Assembly (NCBI GenBank): GCA_027032075.1 | Contig: JALVOC010000111.1 | Span: forward strand, 1-64,000 | Direction: 5' to 3' | Length of the DNA: 64,000 nucleotides | DNA from: Chromatiales bacterium | GTDB lineage: Bacteria > Pseudomonadota > Gammaproteobacteria > UBA6429 > Thiohalophilaceae | Part shown: positions 27,501-34,983 of the stretch, one piece after another | Numbering within the stretch: the first letter of the stretch is position 1 | Layout: every line of letters starts with the position of its first letter | The notes under the pieces: generated by a model | Told to the model about the DNA's origin: nothing | The model's database searches: none | Seen by the model: the letters and a program-made list of their open reading frames with translations, nothing else | Program-made: the position numbers and the translations under genes

Positions 27501-28227
27501 CGTCACTCAGACTGGAAAAGGCCTTGGTGGCAGCGGTCTTGGCCAGCAGATGGCGGATGCGGTAGTAGGAGTACCAGTTGGCAAAATTCTGACGTTCATC
27601 GGTGCCGCCGGGGCCGGAAGTGGCGCTGACCACAACCTTGGTGTAACAGTCGTCCGAATTGTTGACATGGGCGCTGTTGTTGATATCGCAAGCAACGCCA
27701 CCGGTGGTCTTGCTGCTGTCAAAGATGTAGTAATAGGCGGGTTCCGCGCAAGCGTTGTTGGTTCTCGAGCAAGGATCGGCGTAGGAATCCCAGGTTCTCC
27801 AGGCGTAATACCAGGTGGGGCGAAAACTGGTGGAGAGGTCGACCGTGCTGCCGCCCTGATCGAAGCCATTGATCCAGGCAGCGGTAAAAGGAGCATCGCC
27901 CAGGCTGGCACCGTATTTATCCACCGCCGGGGTGTAGTTGACATTGGGATCGTAGTAGATTTTGTTATACACGCTGGATTTGGCGCGTTGCGTCAGGTAA
28001 TTACCATAGGTGTTCGTCGGCAGGAAACTCCACGCCATACTGCCCGAGTCGTCCATGGTGAGAATGATATTGGCGGGTACCCCTTCCAGCACATCCAGCG
28101 GCACGTTACTGATGTTCAGCGTGGTTGCCGAGGCTTGTCCGCAGACAAAGACAAACAGCATGGAGAGGGTGCTTGTCATCAGCTTGCGGCGTATATCTTT
28201 CAGGGTTTGAGCAGTCAGCGTCTTCAT
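24568..28227 (-). CDS. pilY1: Type IV pilus tip adhesin/biogenesis factor PilY1
   Basis: 1219 residues with a signal peptide (to about residue 38). The N-terminal half holds a von Willebrand A-like region with the MIDAS start LTMDDSGSMAW near 60 and HFAFTDGEWN near 325. The C-terminal half is the PilY1 beta-propeller, with an EF-hand-like calcium loop DINADYKVDYLYAGD followed by LFGNLWKIDV. Calcium binding there controls pilus extension in Pseudomonas. The ATG at 28227 has TTGGAGA eight bases upstream; a TTG at 28242 lies inside that ribosome binding site. It sits in the minor pilin operon between pilX and the small exported protein. Confidence 0.93.
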   Translation of the reverse strand: MKTLTAQTLKDIRRKLMTSTLSMLFVFVCGQASATTLNISNVPLDVLEGVPANIILTMDDSGSMAWSFLPTNTYGNYLTQRAKSSVYNKIYYDPNVNYTPAVDKYGASLGDAPFTAAWINGFDQGGSTVDLSTSFRPTWYYAWRTWDSYADPCSRTNNACAEPAYYYIFDSSKTTGGVACDINNSAHVNNSDDCYTKVVVSATSGPGGTDERQNFANWYSYYRIRHLLAKTAATKAFSSLSDAIRISWQALNTSTTVGNTLPLTGTHRTNFFDWLYTVPYSGGTPLRRAMSRAGNKYSQSGTNSPYAKEPGVSGSPEYSCRQNFHFAFTDGEWNSTGPSPWPGNYDNNSHTLPTDATSRYGNINYQPQTTRTADQASPVYRDSNSDYLADIAMYYWARDLRGDLENDVPVYEADTTTDMDNDGDIDNYDTFWNPNNDPAQWQHMVNFFVGLGVNGALDFDGTTTSGTTYDQLLLGSAGGGLDWTNNEIDDMWHAAINSRGKYFSATNPTQLVNAFGSVLSDIDSRSASSSAIATTSSQLLSGAVLFQASYDPGDWSGEIRAYDAIYDFTTKQLQITSKWLGSSILASQITTTGRQIITYDAASETASPFQWGNITAAQQTALHTLNGTNDGLGSQRLGYLRGDNSNEVSNGGSFRNRTSPYADIVHSDPEYVPPPGPPYMFFPDSLESAPYSQFIADNDTRTEMLLFGGNDGMLHILDAQSGRELLAYVPSPVFNRLSNLTDPNYQHQYYVDQTVKVSDVYYNSDWHTVAIGGLGKGGQGLYALDITDPGIFLEANASNIVMWEFTDADDADLGYTFTKPKIMKMNNDKWMVVFGNGYNSTEDDTATGGQQSATGNGIIFMLDVEHGGKGATGLKVKLDTGVGAAQDPTGANRPNRLTDIVAIDINADYKVDYLYAGDLFGNLWKIDVTDSNPGNWEVMGVGNTPKPLFTATDPSGDPQPITLQPEVLNHPDRSGYLVYVGTGKYLENSDTTDTSIQSIYAIWDREESNISTIDRSHLLQQWIDSESNSNGVNDNVTDNRTSTNHTISWYSGNGLPPTGGDQLGWFMDLGLGTSATDPTIATPDGERVDYHLYVDYDSKVVEFSTLIPNNNPCDYGGDGWAYRLNAISGSRFEQKSPWDYNQDGKYDDLDKLYNSQGTEVWGSGIKVPMRIRTTKTRSPTPECIEVNILNYSDGTIGTLESKCNDKQLGRRSWRQIPIK

Positions 28228-28274
28228 TGCGCTATTCTCCAATTAAACTGTGATTCTCCATGGAATCAAACGGG

Positions 28275-28817
28275 TTACTTAAAACGTATGGCCGAAGTTG
28301 CCTGTACCATGGTGACGGCACTGGAGGAGGCGCCCACTCCACGTGCGGTAATACGGTAAAAGAACTTGCCTTTACGTTTTATCAATGATTCATACGAGGC
28401 GTCTTTCGGAACGAAGTCATATTCCTCGATAAGATAAACCGGATCAGCATCAACGCCGTCGAGGGGCAGGGCGCTGGTATTGGCGCCGTATATCGCCGCC
28501 TGACCCCAGACGGAGGTGTTGTATGCGGCGTAGGAGAAGTCGCCGAAAGTGTTGGCGAGGAAGACGCCGTTGTTCGAACCGGTACTGGTGGCGAGTGGTT
28601 CACCACTCCAGCTGGAAATATAGCGTTCGCCGTCTCGCAGTGCCGCTTCTGCCGCCTGAAAAGAGAGATTTTGATCGCGCAGGTTACCGGCCATCATTTC
28701 TTCCAGACTGGACGTGCTCATCGCACTCACCCCAAGGAGGGTGAGGATCAGCAGGATCACCAGGCTGGTGATGAGCACCGCGCCCCGCTGCCTGACTTGT
28801 GAAAATGTTTTATGCAT
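28275..28817 (-). CDS. pilX: Type IV pilus assembly protein PilX
   Basis: 180 residues. It has an N-terminal helix RQRGAVLITSLVILLILTLL, with the usual PilX-type non-canonical prepilin start (Gly-Ala instead of Gly-Phe), then SSLEEMMAGNLRDQNLSFQA and AEAALRDGE, the hallmark PilX_N region. It is a minor pilin-like component that links PilY1 to the pilus initiation complex. A GTG lies one codon upstream of the chosen ATG. The C-terminus (RITARGVGASSSAVTMVQA) is the typical closing strand. Confidence 0.9.
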   Translation of the reverse strand: MHKTFSQVRQRGAVLITSLVILLILTLLGVSAMSTSSLEEMMAGNLRDQNLSFQAAEAALRDGERYISSWSGEPLATSTGSNNGVFLANTFGDFSYAAYNTSVWGQAAIYGANTSALPLDGVDADPVYLIEEYDFVPKDASYESLIKRKGKFFYRITARGVGASSSAVTMVQATSAIRFK

Positions 28818-28836
28818 CACTCTGTCTATTCCTGTC

Positions 28837-30030
28837 TCAGGTGCCGGGCCGTTCCCGGAACACCCCCTTGTTGCGCATGAAAATGGTGGTGGTGTAGCTC
28901 TTGCGAATACGCCGGTCGCTCATGGTGGTCACGTCCACGCCGGTGGCGTTGTCGACGCCGCCGAGACGGAAAGTGCGTGTGTTGGCCGTGCGGTGATTGA
29001 GTTCCTGCGGCGTGCGCAGCAGCAGGCTGATCCGGATACTGATGACATTGTCCGGATCGGTGATATTGTCCGCGGTGACGTATCGATCGGGCCGGATATT
29101 GTCGTCATTCGGCGTCAGATCCTCGCCATAGAGGATTTGCATGTTCTCCACGCCTTCCACCAGTTCTTCCGGTACCACCCCGGCGGATCCCTGGCTGTAG
29201 TCGGCGCGGAACAGGGCGGGTCCGCCACTGGCGACACTGTTGCCGACAAAATAGGCGTGGGACCTGACGACCTGGATGCGCGCCTTGGTGCTGTATTCGT
29301 GGCTGAAACTGGAGGTGGCGGGATTGACATTGCCCGGTGTGCCGGCTGCCGGGCGGGTCAGGTTCACCGAATTGGCGGCCGAATTGTTCTGAAACACATC
29401 CGCTTTTTTGCAATCGGAGAAGATCACGATTGTGCCGGGTTCGATGTTGGTCTGGCCGGTAAACACAATGGTGGCGGCATTGGCGGGGGTGTTGCCCGCC
29501 GGAATGAGGTCGTCACGCGTTTCGGATGTTTTGACCACCAAGACATCGTTGCCCTGGACAGCCTGTCCTGCCAGGTTGGGGGTGAGGGGGTCGCCGGCAC
29601 CATCATTGTCCCAGTCATAACCGATCCAGTCCCCCATCACGCCGGTATCGGTCAGGGATGTGATGGTGTAATCCGTGCCGGGGCTGGTGGGGGTGGCGAC
29701 GTATTCCCAGCCGCCGATACCGGCCTGAAAATCGAACAAGGCGGAATCATAGCCTGGATCGCTGCTATCCAGCATGTTGTTAATGGTGGGGTTGCAGCCG
29801 CCGAAGCCTGCACCCCGGATATCCTCGGCAATACTCTGGAAGGCGTAGCGGGCGTTTTCCTGCAGGGTCGCCAGCTCTTTTTGCAGGATATGGGTGCGTT
29901 TGCTGGAGGAGTATACGGTTACTACACCTGCGAGGATGATCAGGCTGATGACCATGGCGATCATCAGTTCCACCAGGGTGAAACCACACTGTGTGTTGAC
30001 GGAACGTTTTGGTTGCAATTTGCTTATCAT
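28837..30030 (-). CDS. pilW: Type IV pilus assembly protein PilW
   Basis: 397 residues. The prepilin signal is CG|FTLVELMIAMVISLIILAG, with Glu5, and a long extracytoplasmic domain of PilW type contains ENARYAFQSIAEDIRGAGFG. It is one of the minor pilins that prime assembly and present PilY1. Its ATG overlaps the pilV stop by four bases (ATGA), showing translational coupling. Length is in the PilW range. Confidence 0.9.
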   Translation of the reverse strand: MISKLQPKRSVNTQCGFTLVELMIAMVISLIILAGVVTVYSSSKRTHILQKELATLQENARYAFQSIAEDIRGAGFGGCNPTINNMLDSSDPGYDSALFDFQAGIGGWEYVATPTSPGTDYTITSLTDTGVMGDWIGYDWDNDGAGDPLTPNLAGQAVQGNDVLVVKTSETRDDLIPAGNTPANAATIVFTGQTNIEPGTIVIFSDCKKADVFQNNSAANSVNLTRPAAGTPGNVNPATSSFSHEYSTKARIQVVRSHAYFVGNSVASGGPALFRADYSQGSAGVVPEELVEGVENMQILYGEDLTPNDDNIRPDRYVTADNITDPDNVISIRISLLLRTPQELNHRTANTRTFRLGGVDNATGVDVTTMSDRRIRKSYTTTIFMRNKGVFRERPGT

Positions 30031-30527
30031 GGATCAATCACCAGGCGGAAACATTTGAGATCAACGGTGGGGTCCCCGCTGCAGTTGGTACCCACCACAC
30101 CGGTGCGGTCCTCATCCCACATCACGGTGATGGCATACTGGGAAGTGAGGGGAACCAGCTGCACGGTGCCGCGCCCGGAAGGGAGTTGCCGCGCATTTTC
30201 GCTGTTCCATTCGTAGTGATCGAACCTGGCGAGGGTGGCGGCATCACAGGTGTTGGTGATGCAATCGGCCGTGGGCGGGATGATTGCGGTCAGGTTATCG
30301 TAGTTACCGTTTGATACGCCTTCGGGATTCGAACGGATCCGATCGGCCATGTCATATGCCTGGATCGTGGCGAGGCTGCGGTAGTAGGCGGAGGCGTTGC
30401 TTTGCAAGCCGCGTGCCTGCAGGCCGGCGAGCCCCAGCAGGCCGATGGAAAAGATGACCAGCGCCACCATTACCTCCAGCAGGGTAAAGCCATGGGCGGG
30501 TAAAATGCTGTTTCGCCTTATGGACAT
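30027..30527 (-). CDS. pilV: Type IV pilus modification/minor pilin PilV
   Basis: 166 residues with the prepilin signal HG|FTLLEVMVALVIFSIGLLG (Glu5 present) and the PilV sequence LAGLQARGLQSNASAYYRS. A Cys pair near ADCITNTCD may form a small disulfide loop. It overlaps fimT by 10 bp upstream and pilW by 4 bp downstream. Confidence 0.9.
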   Translation of the reverse strand: MSIRRNSILPAHGFTLLEVMVALVIFSIGLLGLAGLQARGLQSNASAYYRSLATIQAYDMADRIRSNPEGVSNGNYDNLTAIIPPTADCITNTCDAATLARFDHYEWNSENARQLPSGRGTVQLVPLTSQYAITVMWDEDRTGVVGTNCSGDPTVDLKCFRLVIDP

Positions 30528-31102
30528 ACGATGTCGTTCCCTAGGTTGTCATTACGGATATTATTTGCATCGGTGTCCCGTGCCGTCATGATGCGGCCGA
30601 GCCGGTTGATGTTGGCTGCGCGTGCGCGGGTGTCGTTATTGGCTTCATTGTCACAGACGATGAATGTGCCGGCATCCATGTTGTCGCCACTGGTATCCCG
30701 TAATTCGCCGCTCGGCATGTACTGAACCACGCTGAAACTGTCGAAGTTAACGCTGCGCAATGTCATCCCGGCCGGCAGACCGTTTTTACGCACCAGTATG
30801 GTGTCAACCCCGTTGATGGCCGCATCCCGGTTTTGGTCGGTGAAAATAATCCAGCCGTTTTCCCAGTTGGGGGTATTGCAGGTAAGGCCGTCGCTACTGC
30901 CGCAGATGGTGACGGTCATCCCCTGCTTGACGGCTTCGGTGCGTGCCAGGTTGAGATCGCCGATGATGGCGTTGATGCCGTCGACCCGGCGGTTGTTCTC
31001 CACGATACGTTGGTACTGTGGTACGCCGATGGTGAACATGATCAGCATCACCGCGATGGCGACCATGAGTTCAATTAAGGTAAAGCCATGATTCTTCTTC
31101 AT
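30518..31102 (-). CDS. fimT: Type IV minor pilin FimT/FimU (GspH-like)
   Basis: 194 residues with the signal MKKNHG|FTLIELMVAIAVMLIMF and Glu5, then the GspH/FimT domain (DLNLARTEAVKQGMTVTIC...NWENGWIIFTD). It is the first gene of the minor pilin operon, as fimU/fimT is in Pseudomonas. I use the ATG at 31102, because the open frame upstream lacks a prepilin signal. Promoter elements should lie between here and thiO, where a palindrome occurs at 31192-31206. Confidence 0.9.
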   Translation of the reverse strand: MKKNHGFTLIELMVAIAVMLIMFTIGVPQYQRIVENNRRVDGINAIIGDLNLARTEAVKQGMTVTICGSSDGLTCNTPNWENGWIIFTDQNRDAAINGVDTILVRKNGLPAGMTLRSVNFDSFSVVQYMPSGELRDTSGDNMDAGTFIVCDNEANNDTRARAANINRLGRIMTARDTDANNIRNDNLGNDIVCP

Positions 31103-31191
31103 GCTGAAAATATAGATGATCGATGTGGCAGGCACAGGTGGAATCAGACCAACATGGTTAAATTCCGGATAAATGGTTCTGTTGGCGGAAA

Positions 31192-31206
31192 AACTGTGAC
31201 ACAGTT
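31192..31206. promoter_or_regulatory. Perfect palindrome between fimT and thiO
   Basis: AACTGTG-A-CACAGTT is a perfect 7-1-7 inverted repeat, 39 bp before the thiO ATG and 90 bp before the fimT start on the other strand. A dimeric regulator could bind it. I cannot name the regulator. Confidence 0.45.
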
Positions 31207-31244
31207 GGCACCACCTGGAAGCAGGAAGCAGAGCATGTTCGGTA

Positions 31245-32363
31245 ATGGCAGGTATGACGAAAGTGACAGACGACAGACAATTTGAGTGCCTTATTGTGGG
31301 TGGCGGGCTCATCGGCCTGCTTACCGCCCGGGAGTTGCAAAAACGCGGGGTGGATGTGGCCGTGGTGGAGCGGGGAATCATCGGCGGGGAATCCAGCTGG
31401 GCCGGCGGCGGGATCCTTTCCCCGCTGTATCCCTGGCGCTATGACGATGCGGTGACACAACTGGCGCGCTGGAGCCAGCAGCACTATCCACAGCTGGCGT
31501 CGCAATTGCTGACGGAATCCGGAATCGATCCCGAGTATCAGCAAAATGGTTTGCTCATTCTGGATACGGAGGACCGGCAGCAGGCGTGCACCTGGGCGGC
31601 GCACTGGCAACAGCCGCTGGAAGTCGTGACCACTGATACCATCAGGGCGCTGGAACCGGCGCTGGGGGACGCCCCGCAACAGGCTGTCTGGTTGCCCCGG
31701 GTGGGGCAGATGCGGAACCCGCGCCTGGTGCAGGCATTGCGCAAGAGCCTTGAAAACAGCGGGGTGCCACTCATGGAACATACCGCCGTTACCTCACTGA
31801 AAGTGTGTGATAACCGAATAGCCGGTGTGTACACCCCCGGAGGGGGGATTTCCGCCAGGCGGGTGGTGATCGCCGGGGGTGCCTGGAGCGCAGGCCTGCT
31901 GGAAGATACGGGACTTTCCCTGCCGGTGCGGCCGGTGCGCGGCCAGATGATTTTGTTTCGGGCCAGGCCCGGCGTGGTGCAACGCATCGTTCTGAGCCGC
32001 AATCGCTATGTCATCCCTCGCCGGGATGGCCGCGTGCTGGTGGGCAGCACCCTGGAGGAGGTGGGATTCGATAAAACCACCACCGAGGCGGCTTTGGATG
32101 CGCTACGCGTGGAAGCTTTCCGCCTCATTCCCGCACTGGCGCAATACCCGGTTGAACACCACTGGGCCGGTTTGCGCCCCGGATCTCCGGACGGTATACC
32201 TTATATAACATCGCATCCTGTCATTGATGGCCTGTATATCAACACCGGTCATTTCAGGAATGGCGTCGTGTTGGGGCTGGCCTCAGCGCATTTGCTCGCT
32301 GACATTTTGCTCGAACACGCTTGTGATGATCTGGATCAAACACCCTACCGGCTTGAAAAATAA
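31245..32363 (+). CDS. thiO: Glycine oxidase (ThiO)
   Basis: 372 residues of the DAO family of FAD-dependent amine oxidases. It oxidises glycine to dehydroglycine for thiazole formation in thiamine synthesis. The FAD-binding motif IVGGGLIGLLTARELQKRG lies near 17-35, SSWAGGGILSPLYPW near 54-68, and the C-terminal HWAGLRPGSPDGIPYI and TGHFRNGVVL are characteristic of ThiO. No thiG or thiS is adjacent. It is divergent from the pilus operon and stands alone. Confidence 0.9.
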   Translation: MAGMTKVTDDRQFECLIVGGGLIGLLTARELQKRGVDVAVVERGIIGGESSWAGGGILSPLYPWRYDDAVTQLARWSQQHYPQLASQLLTESGIDPEYQQNGLLILDTEDRQQACTWAAHWQQPLEVVTTDTIRALEPALGDAPQQAVWLPRVGQMRNPRLVQALRKSLENSGVPLMEHTAVTSLKVCDNRIAGVYTPGGGISARRVVIAGGAWSAGLLEDTGLSLPVRPVRGQMILFRARPGVVQRIVLSRNRYVIPRRDGRVLVGSTLEEVGFDKTTTEAALDALRVEAFRLIPALAQYPVEHHWAGLRPGSPDGIPYITSHPVIDGLYINTGHFRNGVVLGLASAHLLADILLEHACDDLDQTPYRLEK

Positions 32364-32416
32364 AGAAAACTGGAGGGCAAGGCTGTTCACGGGTTAGAAT
32401 TGGTAAATACACCTAA

Positions 32417-32437
32417 GTACAATGTATGATATTGTAC
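32417..32437. promoter_or_regulatory. Inverted repeat upstream of the Fur-family gene
   Basis: GTACAAT (32417-32423) and ATTGTAC (32431-32437) are perfect arms with a 7-base spacer, 73 bp before the regulator's ATG. A second small palindrome, TAGAC-TTT-GTCTA, lies at 32472-32484. Either could be an autoregulatory operator; the assignment is inferred from position. Confidence 0.45.
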
Positions 32438-32510
32438 CACTGATCAAAGGGTTAATTTTCGGGCTAAAATATAGACTTTGTCTAAAATCATATTCTATAC
32501 TTGCAATATT

Positions 32511-32948
32511 ATGGACCAACCAATTCACTTACAAATCGATACCGGGCACGATATCAGCGAGCAGTTGCGCGCCGTGGGGATCACTCCCACCCAACAACGC
32601 ATCCAGATCGCGGAAATCCTGTTTTCCCGTCCGCAGCATTTATCGGCAGATCAGATCCTCAGCGTCGTAAACAGCGAGGATCACGTTGTCTCCAAAGCAA
32701 CGGTATATAACACCCTTGGCCTGTTTGCCCGTAAGGGACTGGTGCGGGAAGTGATCGTTGATCCGGTAAAAGTCTTCTATGACTCGAATACCAGTGAACA
32801 CCATCATTTCTACAATATTGATACCGGCGAGCTGAGCGATATCGAGGGAGGCCCGCTGATCATGGGGGAATTGCCTCAATTACCGCAAAATACCCAGGCC
32901 GCCGGCGTTGATATTATCGTTCGCCTGAAAAAATCGAATTCAAAATAA
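32511..32948 (+). CDS. Fur-family regulator without cysteines (Irr/PerR-like)
   Basis: 145 residues: a winged helix (about 15-85; ITPTQQRIQIAEILFSRPQHL, then VSKATVYNTLGLFARKGLV) and a dimerisation/metal domain with SEHHHFYNIDTGELSDIEG. The HHH and acidic residues of the regulatory metal site are present. The CxxC pairs that hold structural zinc in Fur, PerR and Zur are absent, and the protein has no cysteine at all. That recalls Irr-type members that sense haem or peroxide through histidines. The ATG at 32511 is chosen over an in-frame TTG at 32478. Upstream palindromes suggest autoregulation. Targets are unknown. Confidence 0.85.
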   Translation: MDQPIHLQIDTGHDISEQLRAVGITPTQQRIQIAEILFSRPQHLSADQILSVVNSEDHVVSKATVYNTLGLFARKGLVREVIVDPVKVFYDSNTSEHHHFYNIDTGELSDIEGGPLIMGELPQLPQNTQAAGVDIIVRLKKSNSK

Positions 32949-33022
32949 GTACTTACGGGCGTTCACCTTTTTGGGCTGCTTCGGGTAAACTCTTTCTATT
33001 CCGTCTCCGGAAAGAAGATATT

Positions 33023-33098
<76 letters not shown>

Positions 33099-33169
33099 CT
33101 TCCTTTCCTGAGAGAGCCCTGCCAGGTATTCGGCGTGATACGTGGCAATATACTTCCAAAAGTGCAGTT

Positions 33170-34930
33170 ATGGCATTGTTCAGGAAAAAAGCATCGGCAG
33201 CGGATCCGCCTCTGGTAAAACGTGGCCAGGTGAAGTTCAGTGGTTTTGCCCATTTGCCCCAGCCGTACCGCAAACCGGAAAAAAAAGATCTGGAAAGCGC
33301 GCAGCTGCAGCGCCGTTTGCGGAATCTGGCGAAAATCCCCCTGCGTCAGCTGGAGGAGGCAAAGAATGTCCTCTCCGCGCTGAACCGTATGCAGCTGAAA
33401 CCGGAGAGCCGCCTGCAACTGGTGGAAAATATCACCCAGATCGTGTATCCGGTGGTCGCCCGCTATTATGAAAAATACCAGGCGGCCCATAACAGCCTGC
33501 CGGAAGGGTCCGAGCGCCGCAAGGCATTGATGGCCTCTATCGATGTCGTGTCACAACTGGCTGTTGCCTACAAGCATCTGTTTGCCGGCAGCTATCATCG
33601 TAATTCCCGCAAGCTGAACAAGGAAGGCAGCATTCTCTACCAATACGGTTTTCGTATCCTGGAATTTATTCTGCTGGAACAGCGTCTGCGTGCGTTGCGT
33701 TATCAGAAATTAAGCAGGGATGCCTGGCTGGACTGTAATCAAATCTTTTTTGTTCTCGCTGCGCATGAGCATCTGGACGAGCCCCTGGCGCTGCATGGTG
33801 TTACCGGCATGAAGACGCGAAGCAAAAGCCACGGGCCGGGGTATGTGTTTGAAGTCAGCTTGCGGCGTTTGTATCTTTCAATCCAGTTATTCGGTTTGCT
33901 GGATGTCAGTACCTGGCCAACCCATTTGTTTCATGTGCCGGACAATTATCTGGAATCACTCAATTATGGAATAAGCCTGTCGGCGGATTCAGGTGATGAA
34001 TTCAGGGCGGGGATCTTGCTGACCTGGCAACAGAATGATGCTCCGCCATTTTTCGAGCGAACGGAAAAACTCACTCCGCCAGCCATTCAGCTTGACTATA
34101 CCGCTTACTACAACGCATTAATCAAGGATTATGAAAAAATTGCCAGCATGAAATTCATCAACAGCTTTGATGAAAAGCAGCTGAGCCGTCCGGTTGTGCG
34201 GGTGAAAGAGGAAGAGCGTGTTCCCGTATTGCAGATGATGCTGGGCAGTCTGCATCAACGTGAACGCCGCAGCCGCCGTCATGCCGTGTTTAAAAATAAT
34301 GCCGTCCGCGTCTATTTCAGTCTCTCCGAGGTGATGCGTTTGCTGATCGATATGACCAGCAAGGATCTGAAACAGGTACTGCAATCACGAAAATTCACCG
34401 ATCAGCTGGCACAGTCGTCGGCAACGGTAGTGGTGGATGGCAAACAGCCTGCCAGCACGCAGTGGGAGATACTGAACTTCAGTGCGGGAGGGATATTGAT
34501 CGCCACAATGGAGACGGATTTCAGTAATCCGGTTCAACTCGGGCAGCTCGTCGCCTTTGTCACCGAAGAGGAAATGCGGCAACCTTCCGTGGGGTTTGTC
34601 TGCCGCCTTCACAGGCCGGCGGATCGCCTGGTGGAGGTTGGCATTACAAGACTGGCGAATTATGCCGAAGCGCTGGTGATCCAGGGAGTGGGAGAACAGG
34701 CAGAGAGTATTTATTTGCCCGCCATCCTTTTACAGGATTCAGCCGATAACTGGCAACTGGTTGTCAAGCCGCAGGATGATCTCTTACCCGGATTGCCGCT
34801 CAAACTGATCCGCAGTGACAGCCATGCGCCTGCCAGGCTGGGGAATGTTTTTCTGACGAAAAAGGAATTTACCGTTTTTGAGTTGCGTTCCCCGGGATTG
34901 AAGAAACAAATGGCCGGTTTAAACAAGTAA
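33170..34930 (+). CDS. Large cytoplasmic protein with C-terminal PilZ-like domain
   Basis: 586 residues with no signal peptide or membrane segment. The N-terminal 300 or so are helical (KNVLSALNRMQLKPESRLQL, ITQIVYPVVARYYEKYQ). A basic RRERRSRRHAVF-type stretch (QRERRSRRHAVFKNNAVRVYF) occurs near 360-380, and WEILNFSAGGILIATMET near 438-455 resembles the DxSxxG element of PilZ c-di-GMP receptors. It therefore looks like a signalling protein of the molybdopterin-independent PilZ group, with an aspartate-to-asparagine change in the motif. The start ATG at 33170 has a weak ribosome binding site. Its 3' end abuts a dispersed repeat. c-di-GMP binding is inference. Confidence 0.65.
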   Translation: MALFRKKASAADPPLVKRGQVKFSGFAHLPQPYRKPEKKDLESAQLQRRLRNLAKIPLRQLEEAKNVLSALNRMQLKPESRLQLVENITQIVYPVVARYYEKYQAAHNSLPEGSERRKALMASIDVVSQLAVAYKHLFAGSYHRNSRKLNKEGSILYQYGFRILEFILLEQRLRALRYQKLSRDAWLDCNQIFFVLAAHEHLDEPLALHGVTGMKTRSKSHGPGYVFEVSLRRLYLSIQLFGLLDVSTWPTHLFHVPDNYLESLNYGISLSADSGDEFRAGILLTWQQNDAPPFFERTEKLTPPAIQLDYTAYYNALIKDYEKIASMKFINSFDEKQLSRPVVRVKEEERVPVLQMMLGSLHQRERRSRRHAVFKNNAVRVYFSLSEVMRLLIDMTSKDLKQVLQSRKFTDQLAQSSATVVVDGKQPASTQWEILNFSAGGILIATMETDFSNPVQLGQLVAFVTEEEMRQPSVGFVCRLHRPADRLVEVGITRLANYAEALVIQGVGEQAESIYLPAILLQDSADNWQLVVKPQDDLLPGLPLKLIRSDSHAPARLGNVFLTKKEFTVFELRSPGLKKQMAGLNK

Positions 34931-34934
34931 CCGC

Positions 34935-34983
34935 CCTGATGCTCCGTTACCCAAGTGTACTGGTATTCGGAACGCCTATTTAG
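34935..34983. repeat. Solo end of the dispersed repeat, overlapping the nadC stop
   Basis: These 49 bases match the right end of the element at 1785-1833 with a few substitutions (shared core CCAAGTGTACTGGTATTCGG then AAC(A/G)CCTATTTAG). Only one end is present. It lies directly after the PilZ-like gene's stop, and its terminal CTAA (minus strand) forms the nadC stop codon. Confidence 0.8.

Noticed and set aside
28714-30216. 500-codon plus-strand frame across pilW and pilX
   Set aside because: It covers two well-defined minor pilin genes in antisense and has no recognisable domain.
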